Below, piece after piece: positions 44,204 to 54,382 of a DNA stretch of 64,000 bases (position 1 is its first letter; each line of letters opens with the position of its first letter). The notes beneath the pieces are model-generated. The model had not been told where the DNA came from and ran no database searches. It saw only the letters and a program-made list of their open reading frames with translations. Made by a program: the position numbers and the translations under genes. Origin of the DNA: RHKX01 sp963743875 (GTDB lineage Bacteria > Actinomycetota > Thermoleophilia > Solirubrobacterales > 70-9); the NCBI GenBank assembly GCA_963743875.1, contig CAVURM010000001.1, positions 1,302,001 through 1,366,000 of the forward strand. Direction: 5' to 3'.

Positions 44204-45262
44204 GTGCTCACCTCGGCGATTCTCATGGCGGGGGCCGATCCCCCGAGCCCGACGCGCGGCGCCTTCGTCGCGGCGGGAAGAGAACTCGCACCAGGCCTGA
44301 TTCCGGTCCTCGACCGTCCGCTGATCGCGCATGCGATCGAAGACATGGCATCAATCGGGGTCGAGGAGGTCGTCGTGGTCGTCGACCGGGCGATCGCGAC
44401 CCAGGCATCCAGCATCCTCGATCAGGAGGTGCGCAATTCGGCCGCCGTCAGCGTGGTCGAGCGCGACCCCGCGCTCTCGCTCCCGGCCGCGATCGCCCGG
44501 GCCCGGATGCTGCTCGACGACGGGCCGTTCCTGCTCCGATTCGCCGACTGCCTCGGGCGCAGCGGTCTGAGTTCGCACCTGAGTGTCGAAGACGTATTGG
44601 GCGACCATGACGCGATTGCGCTGACGAGCCGCTTCCACGAGAGGGGCGAGGAGGACCCGGGCCTCGTGGGAGACGGATCCGAGCGCGAGACGAGCGAGTT
44701 CCAGGTTGGCGTCTTTGCGCTCGGCCGCAGATTCCCGATCGCCCTGGCCGATGACGAGGCGTCTCGATCAGCCAGTGCGATGGACGCAGCGCTGAAACGG
44801 ATGGAGGAGTCTGGAGGTCAGGTCGAGCGCCGGCTCGTCGCCGGATGGTGGCGCCACCGCGGCCACCCCGATTCCTGCCTCGCCGCCAACGGGTTCATGC
44901 TGGCCGCGATGACGGAGTCGTCGGTCGCAGGTGTCGTCAGCAACTCCGCCGTCGAGGGTGCCGTCCGCTGCCACCCGACGGCCAGAATCGAATCGAGCGT
45001 GATCCGGGGTCCGGCGGCCATCGGAGCGAACGCGATCATCACCGACGCGTTCATCGGCCCGTTCAGCTCCATCGGACGGGGCGTCAGGATCGATGGCGCC
45101 GAGATCGAGAACTCCGTGATCCTCGAGGACTCCGTGGTATGCGACGTCGGGGCCCGGCTCGACTCGAGCGTCATCGGCCCCCGAGCAACGATCTCACGAG
45201 ATTTCCGGATTCCCAGAGGCACCCGTCTGAACGTGGGCCCGGGCGCCAGCGTGTCCTTCTGA
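44204..45262 (+). CDS. Nucleotidyltransferase-like protein with degenerate active site
   Basis: 352 residues from GTG 44204. The overall layout is that of RmlA-long/GlmU-type sugar nucleotidyltransferases: a Rossmann-like domain (LIPVLDRPLIAHAIEDMASI, VEEVVVVVDRAIA), a D-containing FADCLG, and a C-terminal hexapeptide helix (IGANAIITDAFIGPFSSIG). The N-terminal signature GGxGTRLxP is missing: LMAGADPPSPTRGAF stands in its place, and the pyrophosphate-binding lysine is absent. It may be a non-catalytic sensor of sugar nucleotides or a diverged enzyme. It stands alone between regulators. Confidence 0.75.
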   Translation: MLTSAILMAGADPPSPTRGAFVAAGRELAPGLIPVLDRPLIAHAIEDMASIGVEEVVVVVDRAIATQASSILDQEVRNSAAVSVVERDPALSLPAAIARARMLLDDGPFLLRFADCLGRSGLSSHLSVEDVLGDHDAIALTSRFHERGEEDPGLVGDGSERETSEFQVGVFALGRRFPIALADDEASRSASAMDAALKRMEESGGQVERRLVAGWWRHRGHPDSCLAANGFMLAAMTESSVAGVVSNSAVEGAVRCHPTARIESSVIRGPAAIGANAIITDAFIGPFSSIGRGVRIDGAEIENSVILEDSVVCDVGARLDSSVIGPRATISRDFRIPRGTRLNVGPGASVSF

Positions 45263-45487
45263 CCCGCCAGCGCGGCGGCTCAGCTGGGCACTTTGAGCTT
45301 CAGCATGTCTACTCACTTCGGGGAGATGCTCTTCCGTGCTCGAACCCGGGGTACTCGCCTCCGGGTACAAATCTACCCAACCTACTTCCGCATTTTGAGG
45401 GAATACTTAGGCACCAATTGCGAACCGGTTCCCGCGCGAAGCAAACCGTTCTGAAGGGAGCCACGGACAGGACAGTGGGGGTGGGCA
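45263..45487. promoter_or_regulatory. Region upstream of the ECF sigma gene
   Basis: 225 nt with comparatively AT-rich DNA (45365-45415) and a palindrome GAACCGGTTC near 45421-45430. Likely holds the sigma-factor promoter. The boxes cannot be assigned with confidence. Confidence 0.3.
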
Positions 45488-46141
45488 GTGGAGGGAATGC
45501 GGCCAGTGCCGATGAACGGCAACGGATCTGCCAATGGCGCGGCGAGGAGGTCGGACCCCGGACCACCCCTCCCCCTTCTCGACGTGAGCGAGAAGGACGA
45601 CTCGCGACGCGACCATCGCGCAATCGTCGCGCTGAAGGCCGGTCATGCCGACGCCCTGCATTACCTGTACGTGCGGTACCACGAGGACGTCATCAAAGTG
45701 ATCCGAGGGATCGTTCGTGACCATCATGAGACCGAGGACATCGCTCAGAGCGTCTTCGCGAAGCTCCCCCGCGTGATCAGCCGCTACGAGCGGCGCGAGG
45801 TCCCCTTCGCTGCCTGGATCTCACGGGTCGCCAGGAACGCCGCCCTCGATCATCTGCGTACACGGCGGCAGATCCCGGTTGAGGAGGTCCGCCTGACCGA
45901 CGCGGGCAGTGACCAGATCGCATTCGAGCGATCCCGCGCGCTGCAAATCGCCCTCAAGCGGCTGCCCAAGGACCAGCGACTCGTCATTGCCATGCGTTAC
46001 ATCGCCGGGATGACTCCGGGCGAGATCGCCGAGCGAATGGGCAAGACCGAGCCGGCGGTGCACGGGCTTCACCATCGCGGCCGCGTCGCCCTCCGGGAGA
46101 TGCTCATCGAGCTCGAGGTGGCGCCGACCACCGCCCACTGA
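45488..46141 (+). CDS. ECF-type sigma-70 family factor
   Basis: 217 residues; an ATG at 45512 is an alternative start. Region 2 reads DALHYLYVRYHEDVIKVIRG, ETEDIAQSVFAKL and PFAAWISRVARNAALDHLR, and region 4 reads LPKDQRLVIAMRYIAGM and GEIAERMGKTEPAVHGLHHR. Regions 1 and 3 are absent, as in ECF sigmas. It would direct polymerase to a specific set of promoters. No anti-sigma factor is adjacent. The neighbouring small DNA-binding gene is convergent. Target genes cannot be deduced. Confidence 0.92.
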   Translation: MEGMRPVPMNGNGSANGAARRSDPGPPLPLLDVSEKDDSRRDHRAIVALKAGHADALHYLYVRYHEDVIKVIRGIVRDHHETEDIAQSVFAKLPRVISRYERREVPFAAWISRVARNAALDHLRTRRQIPVEEVRLTDAGSDQIAFERSRALQIALKRLPKDQRLVIAMRYIAGMTPGEIAERMGKTEPAVHGLHHRGRVALREMLIELEVAPTTAH

Positions 46142-46184
46142 CGCGGTCCCGTCGCAGCGGCTCAGCTGCGCCGTCGACTCGGTC

Positions 46185-46496
46185 TCAGACAGTGGCGAGG
46201 TAGACGATCACGGCGTGCACAACGAGCCGGGGGAGCGAAACGCCCTGCCGCTGGGCCTCCATTCCAAGCTGCTCTGCCTGATGGCAGGTGAGCTCGATCT
46301 CCACCCGCGTCGTCGGCCGCCAGCCGGGCCGGCGCGCGAGCTCGGGTACTTGAGTGACCCAGCCCCCACCGCTGTCCAGCTGTTCCGTGAACCGCCCGAC
46401 CGCCCGCTGCAGAAGCTCCTGCACCGAGCACCCGGCAGCGTTGGCTTCGCTTTTCAGCTCTGCCCAGCCGAAGTCATCGAACGCAAGTGTGACCAA
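46185..46496 (-). CDS. Small ribbon-helix-helix-like protein
   Basis: 103 residues if started at the TTG at 46496, which has AGAGG 4-5 nt upstream; no ATG or GTG fits better. Two similar strand-helix-helix units are visible: VTLAFDDFGWAELKSEANAA with SVQELLQRAVGRF, and TTRVEIELTCHQAEQLGMEA with SLPRLVVHAVIVYL. This looks like a pair of RHH folds in one chain. It is divergent from the copper-oxidase gene, with 160 bp between, so it could repress that gene or itself. Family assignment is tentative. Confidence 0.6.
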   Translation of the reverse strand: MVTLAFDDFGWAELKSEANAAGCSVQELLQRAVGRFTEQLDSGGGWVTQVPELARRPGWRPTTRVEIELTCHQAEQLGMEAQRQGVSLPRLVVHAVIVYLATV

Positions 46497-46656
46497 AGTG
46501 CCTCTATCCCGGAGCGTACTCGCGTGGGAGGTTATGAACGGTCTGTATATGGGTCTAACCGTGCGCCTGCCGCAGGAGGCAAGAAGTGGGGCCCGCTCGC
46601 TCTCAACCGGGCCGGGACTGAAAGTGCAGTCGACCCCGGCGCGTTCAGGAAATAGC
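46497..46656. promoter_or_regulatory. Control region between RHH-like gene and first copper oxidase
   Basis: 160 bp. GGTTATGA and TCTAACC at 46531-46561 form an imperfect inverted repeat around an AT-rich core (GTCTGTATATG), a possible operator. From 46619 on, the sequence matches the start of the second oxidase gene at 50975, the left edge of the duplication. Confidence 0.4.
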
Positions 46657-49111
46657 ATGTGGATCCTCGTAGCAGCGGTGCTCCTGTTGACGGTCTGGCC
46701 GGCGACGGCGTCCGCCCATGGCGACCTCGACGACTACCTGCCGGCGGGCACCAGCGAGGCTGAAATCAGGGCCATCGAAAAGGATGTTCTGGGTCCGCAG
46801 CACACCGCCGAGCATGCCGCCCTGCGCCGCTCGGACGGGGCGGAAGGGACAATCGAGGGAACCGGCGGTCAGATCTCACTGTCCTCCCAGGACGCCGCGC
46901 CGCTGGCCGCACCGGGCCCACCGTCTCAGGTCGGGGAGTGGACCCAAGCACCGTTCACGATTCCCACCTACGCGATCAACTCAACGGTGCTACCGACCGG
47001 AAAGGTGATGTTCTGGGGCCGCCCGCCACGCCCCGTCGGCGGAGGCACGCCCACGAACGTCGGCGAGGCGGCTCTGTGGTCGCCGTGGCTCGGAACCGGA
47101 CCGGAAGCCTTCACCGACGTCGTACCGCCCGAGATCGACCCCGATGGACCCGGTCCGCAGGCGCCGGGTCCGGCGCCGTTCTTCTGCTCCGGGCTCTCGC
47201 AGCTCCCGAGCGGAGAGGTCGTCGTCGCAGGTGGCACCCTGATCTACCCGAACACCTTCACCAACGACGGGTTCACGAAATTCGCCGGGTTGCCAACTGT
47301 CTTCACGTTCGACCCGTTCAGCGAGACGTGGACCCAGCAGCCGGATCTCGCCGACGGGCGCTGGTATCCGACCCAGGTGCTGCTGCCCGATGGACGGACC
47401 GTCGTGGCCGGAGGGCTGAGCCAGAATTCACCCGGAGGGGTGCAGAGCGACAGCATCGAGGTCTTCAACGCGCCGGCGACGATCGGCGGCCAGGGAACCG
47501 TGGAGCAACATCCGAGCGCGGACTACAACCTGAATCTCTACCCGCACCTGTTCACGCTGGGCAGCGACGGCCTTCTCCTGGCCGGCCCTCGCGCTGCCCA
47601 GGTGGCCACGCTCGACACCACGTCCTTCACCTGGCAGGACGGGCCGAACATGACGCAAACGCGTCTGGCCGGCAACAGCGTTCGCCTGCCGGGCTCCCCG
47701 GCCGGTTCGGACACTTTCGCCTCGATTGCCGGCTACGAAAAGCCCGCCGGCGCCGGCCCCTACTACCCCGCCACCGCGACGACCGAAACCATGAACGCCG
47801 ACCGAGCGAATCCGAGATGGACGCCCAGTGCCCCGCTGAACGTGGCTCGGGCGAACTCGAACACCGTACTGCTTCCCGACGGCACGATGGTGACCGTCGG
47901 CGGGGGTAGCGGGTTCGAGGATGACGGGGGCGGTGGCTACGACGGCGCTGGCTACGCCACCTATGCCGATGGAAGGGCGCGCCAGGTCGAGCTCTATGAC
48001 CCCGATTCGGATAGCTGGCGCCTCGGCCCGGCCCAGCAGGAGGATCGCACCTACCACTCGACCGCTGTGCTCCTACCCGACGGTCGCGTGTTCTCGGCCG
48101 GTGACGACAAGCACCCGGTGCAGCCGAACGGGGAGAACAGCCGGACCGACACCGCGGAGATCTACTCGCCGCCTTACCTCTTCAAGGGGGCGCGGCCGGT
48201 CATCGACGCAGCCCCCCAGGCCGTCCACTGGGACGACGCATTCGGGATCGAGAGCGCCAGCACCGGAATCGATCGAGCGGTGCTGATGGCCCCGGGGGCC
48301 ACCACCCACGGCGTCGACATGCACCAGCGCGACGTCGAGCTCGAGGTGCGTGAACCGGATCGACGGTGAGGGAGTCGACGTCATCTCCCCGCCCTCGCCC
48401 AGCGTCGCCCCCCCGGGCTACTACATGCTCTTCCTGCTCGATGGCCAGGGAGTGCCGTCCGTGGCGAGCTGGGTCAGGATCGATCCGACGGCGCCCGACC
48501 GGCCAACGATCGGCCCGGCGCCGAACGCGCCACCGTCACCGCAGATCATCATGCCCGCGGCGGCGGCGGGGTTCATGGCCGGCGAGCAGCTCGAATTCTC
48601 GGGCCTCGCGACCGACCCCGAGGATGGCATCGTTCCCGCGTCCGGACTGAGCTGGCGGCTGCGGGGCTCCAACTGCCCGGGTCACGACTGCGCTGCCGAG
48701 CTCACGCCGCCGGCGAGCGGTGGATCGGGCCTGTTCTTGGCACCATCGGAGCCGCTCTCCGCCGCTCGGACGCTCAAACTGACAGCAACCGACTCCGAGG
48801 GTGCATCATCGGTCACCAAGGTGCAGATCCAACCCCGTCTCGCGACGCTGACGATCAAGTCGCGCTTCGACGGCGCCCGCGTGTCGGTCGCCCACCGGCG
48901 CGGCAGAACCCCGTTCAACTTCGCCGTGTTGGGCGGTGCGGCAGTGCGAATCGGAACTCCTGCCCGACAGCACGCCCATGGACACAGCCGGCGGGTAAAG
49001 CTGAAATGGCGACGCTGGTCCGACGGCGGCGAGCGGGTCCACACCGTCAGCCCGACCGAGGACGCCCGCTACCGGGTCGGCTTCGAGCTGCGCAGGCCAC
49101 GGCACCGCTGA
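46657..49111 (+). CDS. Secreted galactose-oxidase-like copper radical oxidase, copy 1 (one indel)
   Basis: About 817 residues, read through one break at 48348. A signal peptide (MWILVAAVLLLTVWPATASA) leads to a kelch propeller and a DUF1929 domain. The copper-radical ligands of galactose oxidase can be matched: Cys177 (FFCSG), Tyr237 (RWYPT), Tyr466-His467 (RTYHST) and His551 (ATTHGVD). So it should form the Cys-Tyr cofactor and oxidise a primary alcohol, probably on a sugar, making an aldehyde and H2O2. After DUF1929 come an Ig/cadherin-like region and a basic tail. At 48348 one extra base, absent in copy 2, breaks the frame. GTG 46624 is an alternative start. Lies upstream of a sugar-phosphate transferase. 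Confidence 0.88.
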
Positions 49112-49289
49112 ACCTTTGCGCAAGCCGACGGGACCGAACGCGAAGCTGAGGATCGGGCTGATCCGCGGCCCCGACCCTGCCCACCGGCGCCGCTACCTGC
49201 TCGAGATGACCGACGGAGGACCATTCGCCTCCGGAGCGCTCGACGTCGCCGCGGCGACGCTCGCCTGGCGCTCGCGCTCCGGCTCGTAG
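49112..49289 (+). pseudogene. Probable out-of-frame C-terminal continuation of copper oxidase copy 1
   Basis: After the stop at 49109-49111 another frame stays coding-like to a TAG at 49287-49289, with strong G/C third positions (NAKLRIGLIRG, RYLLEMTDGG). If one extra base lies near 49100, FELRRP would run on into GTAEPLRKPTGPNAK and this stretch. No start codon or ribosome-binding site supports an independent gene. Confidence 0.4.
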
Positions 49290-49462
49290 CGCGGCGTGGG
49301 CCTCATTCTCGGCGCTCCTGGGCTCAACTTTGCGGGAATTACTCATGTGCTTTCATCGCAGATCAGGCAATTTCTGACGGGTTATGGGAAGCGAATTCCT
49401 CGGATTCGCCCGTCCTGGGGGGAACGGCCCCCGGACGGACGAGATGAAAACGACGGTGCGGG
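49290..49462. promoter_or_regulatory. Upstream region of the second sugar-phosphate transferase
   Basis: 173 nt including a relatively AT-rich stretch (49325-49400). It probably holds the promoter of the transferase-oxidase-epimerase unit. No clear paired boxes. Confidence 0.3.
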
Positions 49463-50977
49463 TTGGAACCTGAGTTCCTACCGCCCCGGTTGGCCCGGCT
49501 CGATGGCGGCTCCGTTTCCGGGGCCTCCGCACTGCGGCCGAGCCTTCTTCCCGAGCCCGCTCTTCCTGCCCAGGATGAGGAGCTGTCGCTGCAGCAGATC
49601 GGCGGCGTCCGCGACTCGATCCTGCGCAGGGAGGCGCGCTACCGGGAGGCCCTGGCATTCGCGGACGTCGTCGCGGCCTCGGTCGCCGTGCTGGCAGCAG
49701 TCGTGATGCTCGGAGACGGGCGGACGTCTGCATGGGGGCTGTTGGTGATCCCGGTTGTGGTCGTGCTGGCGAAGATCGTCGGCCTCTACGACCGCGATCG
49801 CGATGCGATCGCGAAGACGACCCTCGACGAAGCCCCCACGCTCCTGCAGGTCACGATGCTCTACACGCTCACGCTGACGGCGGGCGCCTCGATCTTCTTC
49901 GGCGGCAACTTGAGGGCTCCCCAGGTCCTCGCGCTCTGTGGGCTGCTGTTCGCCTGTCTGCTCGTCTTCAGAACGGTGGCCCGCAGTGCGGTCCTGAGGC
50001 TCTCGGCACCGGAGCGCTGTCTCGTCATCGCCGATCGGCGGACGTCCGAGAGGATCTGTAGCAAGCTTCTCAACAGCCGCTTCGTCAACGTCGAGGTGGT
50101 CGCCCCCGCCCCGACGCTTCCCGGGGCGGGCACGCTCAGCGACGCGATCGGATCGATCGCCGAGCTGCGACGCGTCGTCGTCGAGCGCGATGTTCACCGC
50201 GTGATCCTCGGGCTCTCTCCCGAAGCCGCCGGCCAGCTCGACGCGATTCGGTTGGTGGGCTCGGTCGGAGCGCGCCTCAGCCTCGCGCCGGCCCTGTTCG
50301 AGGTGGTGGGCTACTCGGTTCGAATCGACGACGTCGATGGCCTCAGCCTGATGGGGGTTCCGGCCTTCGGCCTCTCGCGCTCCTCGCAGATCGTCAAGCG
50401 GTGCCTCGACCTCACGGTCGCGACCGTCGGGCTCGTGGTCCTGGCGCCGGTCCTAGGGGCGATCGCGATCGCGATCAAGCTCGATTCGCAGGGAACCGTC
50501 TTCTTCCGCCAGCAGAGAATCGGCCGCCAGGGTCGAAGGTTCGAAATGATCAAGTTCCGCTCGATGACCGATGGCGCTGAGTCGCAGAAGGCGGCTCTCG
50601 CGGAGCGCAACGAGGCGGGCGATGGACTGTTCAAGCTCGCCGAGGACCCGCGTATCACGGGGGTCGGCAGGCACCTACGACGGCTGTCCCTCGATGAGCT
50701 GCCGCAGCTCTTCAACGTACTGCGCGGCGAGATGAGCCTCGTCGGCCCGCGACCGCTGGTACCGGAGGACGACTGCCACGTCGAGGGATGGGACCGGCGT
50801 CGGCTCGCCGTGCCGCCCGGGATGACGGGTGTATGGCAGGTGCTCGGCTCATCGCGGATCCCGATGGAGGAGATGGTCAAGCTCGACTACCTCTACGCCG
50901 CGCACTGGTCGCTTTGGAACGACGTGAAGTTGCTGATCCGAACCCTGCCTTTGATCTACGGAGCGAGAGGGATATGA
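49463..50977 (+). CDS. Polyprenyl-phosphate sugar-1-phosphate transferase (initiating enzyme 2)
   Basis: 504 residues from TTG 49463; this start is uncertain and a downstream one would shorten a disordered N-terminus. Four to five membrane helices between residues ~70 and 180, then a nucleotide-binding-like middle domain (CLVIADRRTSERICSKLL), then the catalytic domain: FFRQQRIGRQGRRFEMIKF, RSMTDGAES, LSLDELPQLFNV, GEMSLVGPRPLVPE. It starts lipid-linked repeat-unit synthesis for the second block. Its stop overlaps the ATG of the second copper oxidase (ATGA). Not closely similar to the enzyme at 31822-33186 outside the catalytic motifs. Confidence 0.9.
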   Translation: MEPEFLPPRLARLDGGSVSGASALRPSLLPEPALPAQDEELSLQQIGGVRDSILRREARYREALAFADVVAASVAVLAAVVMLGDGRTSAWGLLVIPVVVVLAKIVGLYDRDRDAIAKTTLDEAPTLLQVTMLYTLTLTAGASIFFGGNLRAPQVLALCGLLFACLLVFRTVARSAVLRLSAPERCLVIADRRTSERICSKLLNSRFVNVEVVAPAPTLPGAGTLSDAIGSIAELRRVVVERDVHRVILGLSPEAAGQLDAIRLVGSVGARLSLAPALFEVVGYSVRIDDVDGLSLMGVPAFGLSRSSQIVKRCLDLTVATVGLVVLAPVLGAIAIAIKLDSQGTVFFRQQRIGRQGRRFEMIKFRSMTDGAESQKAALAERNEAGDGLFKLAEDPRITGVGRHLRRLSLDELPQLFNVLRGEMSLVGPRPLVPEDDCHVEGWDRRRLAVPPGMTGVWQVLGSSRIPMEEMVKLDYLYAAHWSLWNDVKLLIRTLPLIYGARGI

Positions 50978-53900
50978 AAGTGCAGTCGACCCCGGCGCGT
51001 TCAGAAGGAAGCATGTGGATCCTCGTAGCAGCGGTGCTCCTGTTGACGGTCTGGCCGGCGACGGCGTCCGCCCATGGCGACCTCGACGACTACTTGCCGG
51101 CGGGAACCAGCGAGGCTGAGATGCGAGCCATCGAAAGGGACGTTCTCGGTTCGCAGCACGCCGCCGAGCACGCCGCCCTGCGCCGATCGAACGGGTCGAG
51201 CCGGGCGAACGGGAGAGTCAGGGGAGCGGGGGGCCAGATCGCGCAGTCCTCCCAGGGCGCCGTAACGCTGGCCGCACCGGGCCCACCGTCTGAGGTCGGG
51301 GAGTGGACCCAAGCACCGTTCACGATTCCCACCTTCGCGATCAACTCAACGATGCTGCCGACCGGAAAGGTGATGTTCTGGGGCCGCCCGCCACGCCCGG
51401 TCGGCGGAGGCACGCCCGACGAACGTCGGCGAGGCGGCTCTGTGGTCGCCGTGGCTCGGAACCGGACCGGAAGCCTTCACCGACGTCGAGCCGCCCGTGA
51501 TCGACCCCGATGGACCCGGTCCGCAGGCGCCGGGCCCGGCGCCGTTCTTCTGCTCCGGGCTCTCGCAGCTCCCGAATGGAGAGGTCGTCGTCGCAGGTGG
51601 CACCCTGATCTACCCGAACACCTTCACCAACGACGAGTTCACGCAATTCGCCGGGTTGCCGACGATCTTCACGTTCGACCCGTTCAGCGAGACGTGGACC
51701 CAGCAGCCGGACCTCGCCGACGGGCGCTGGTATCCGACCCAGGTGCTGCTGCCCGACGGGCGGACGGTCGTGGCCGGAGGGCTGAGCCAGGATTCACCCG
51801 GAGGGGTGCAGAGCGAAAGCATCGAGGTCTTCAACGAGCCGGCGACGATCGGCGGCCAGGGAACCGTCGAGCAACATCCGAGCGCCGACTACAACCTGAA
51901 TCTCTACCCGCACCTGTTCACGCTCGGCAGCGACGGCCTGCTCCTCGCCGGCCCTGGCGCTGCCCAGGTGGCGACGCTCGACACCACGTCCTTCACCTGG
52001 GATGACGGGCCGAACATGTCGCAAACGCGCCTAAAAGGCAACGCCGTCCGCCTGCCGGGCTCCCCGGCCGGTTCGGACACTTTCGCCTCGATTGCCGGCT
52101 ACGAAAAGCCCGCCGGCGCCGGCCCCTACTACCCCGCCACCGCGACGACCGAAACCCTGGACGCCGGCCGAGCGAGTCCGGCCTGGACCCCGGGCGCGCC
52201 GCTGAACGTGGCGCGGGCGAACGCTAACACGGTGCTGCTCCCCGACGACACGATGGTGACCGTCGGCGGGGGTAGCGGCTTCCAGGTCGGCGCCGGCGCC
52301 TACGACGCCGGTGGCTACGCCACCTATGCCGACGGAAGGGCGCGCCAGGTCGAGCTCTATGACCCCGATTCAAATAGCTGGAGCCTCGGCCCCGCTCAGC
52401 AGGAGGATCGCACCTATCACTCGACCGCTGTGCTCCTGCCCGACGGTCGCGTGTTCTCGGCCGGTGACGACAAGCACCCGGTGCAGCCGAACGGGGAGAA
52501 CAGCCGGACCGACACCGCGGAGATCTACTCGCCGCCTTACCTCTTCAAGGGGGCGCGGCCGGTCATCGACGCGGCCCCCGGGGCCGTCGACTGGGACGAC
52601 GCGTTCGGGATCGAGAGCGCCAGCAGCGGCATCGATCGAGCGATGCTGATGGCCCCGGGAGCGACCACCCACGGCGTCGACATGCACCAGCGCGCGGTCG
52701 AGCTCGAGGTCGTGAACCGGATCGACGGTGAGGGCGTCGACGTCGTCTCCCCGCCCTCGCCCAGCGTCGCCCCCCCGGGCTACTACATGCTCTTCCTGCT
52801 CGATGGCCAGGGAGTGCCGTCCGTGGCGAGCTGGGTCAGGATCGATCCGACGGCGCCCGACCAGCCGACGATCGGCCCGGCGCCGGACCCACCGCCGGTC
52901 CCCGACGACTTCAACGGCGACGGATACGCCGATCGCGCCGTCGGGGTTCCACTCGAGGACGTCGGCACGACGGCCGACGCGGGCGCGATCAACGTCTTCT
53001 ACGGCTCCGCCGGCGGACTCACCGATCAGGCGAACGAGTCCCTGACCCAGGGCGACCTGCGCGGCAGCCCGGTCGCGATCGAGAGCGGTGACCGGTTCGG
53101 ATCCGCCCTGGCGAGCGGGGACTTCGACTCCGACGGCTTCTCCGACCTGGCGGTCGGCGTGCCCCTCGAGGACACCGGACCCGCGGCCGACAGCGGCACC
53201 GTCGAGATCATCCACGGCTCCGCGGCAGGACTCGTGCCAAGTGGTGAGCACTGGAATCAGGACAGCGACGGGATCGTCGATGCGACGGAGACGGGGGATC
53301 GCCTGGGGGCGGCACTCGCCGTGGGCGACCTCGACGGCGACGGCGACGACGACCTCGCACTCGGAGCCCCCTCCGAGGGCGTCGGTCCGACACCCAACGC
53401 AGGTGCCGTCGGCGTGATCTACGGCTCACCCGCCGGGCTCGGCCCGGCGAACAATCAGTTGTGGCACCAGAACAGCACCGGGGTCGGCGAGGCCTCCGAC
53501 ACCGGCGACTCGTTCGGCGACGCACTGGCGATCGGCGACGTGGACGGTGATGATGACGACGACCTGGCGGTCGGAGCGCCCAACGAGACCGTCGGTACCA
53601 CGACCGGCGCCGGCGCACTGAACGTGATCTACGGCTCGGCCGGCGGGCTGACCTCGGCCAACAGCCAGCTCTGGCACCAGAACAGCACGGGTGTGGCGGA
53701 GGCGATCGAGGCCGGCGACGGGTTCGGCGCGGCGCTCGCAACCGGCGATCTCGACGGCGACGGCAGGGCCGACCTCTCGGTCGGGGTTCCGTCCGAGAGC
53801 GCCGGCGCGACGCAGGATGCCGGCTCGGTGAACGTGCTCCTGGGCTCCGCCGCCGGGCTGACGTCGACCGGCAATCAGCTCTGGAGCCAGAACCAGCCGA

Positions 53901-54382
53901 ACGTCCTCGATGTCGGCGAGGTCGGGGATTCATTCGGCGCTGCGTTGGCCGTCGCGAACCTGAACGGCGACGCAAGCGACGACCTCGCGGTGGGCGTGCC
54001 CTCGGAGTCGTTGGGAACGGTGGCTGGCGGCGCGGTTAACGTGCTCTACGGCTCGGGTGCCGGGCTCAACTCGACCGGCAACCAGCTCTGGAGCCAGGAT
54101 TCGGCCGGTGTGCTCGACACAGCCGAAGCGGGCGACTCCTTCGGGGCTTCGCTGGGCGCCGGGGCGTTCAACGGCGACGCGCCCGACGACCTGGTGGTCG
54201 GCACACCGGCTGAGAGCGTGGGCTCGATTGCAAACGCCGGATCGGTGAGCGTTCTGTACGGCGCCGGCGCCGGCCTCGGCTCGGCCGGCAACCAGCTCTG
54301 GAGCCAGGACACCCCGAACGTCGGCGAGGCCGCCGAGACGGACGACCGTTTCGGGACCGCGCTGGGAGCGGGGGCCCGCTGA
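50974..54382 (+). CDS. Galactose-oxidase-like copper radical oxidase with FG-GAP propeller, copy 2 (one indel)
   Basis: About 1135 residues from ATG 50974 (ATGA overlap with the transferase, GAGAGG upstream) or ATG 51013. The first ~640 residues are nearly identical to copy 1 and keep the same ligands: FFCSG, RWYPT, RTYHST, ATTHGVD. One extra G at 51418, absent in copy 1, breaks the frame. After DUF1929 the two copies differ completely: this one has seven FG-GAP repeats of about 64 residues. The first five carry calcium-loop motifs (DFNGDGYAD, DFDSDGFSD, DLDGDGDDD, DVDGDDDDD, DLDGDGRAD), the last two degenerate ones. The final DRFGTALGAGA would close the propeller. Likely a secreted glycan oxidase with a ligand-binding propeller. 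Confidence 0.9.

Noticed and set aside
46354..46656. Upstream extension of the first copper oxidase, starting at 46354
   Set aside because: The extra ~100 residues overlap the RHH-like gene and precede the signal peptide. The signal-peptide ATG 46657 has AGGAAA upstream and matches copy 2.
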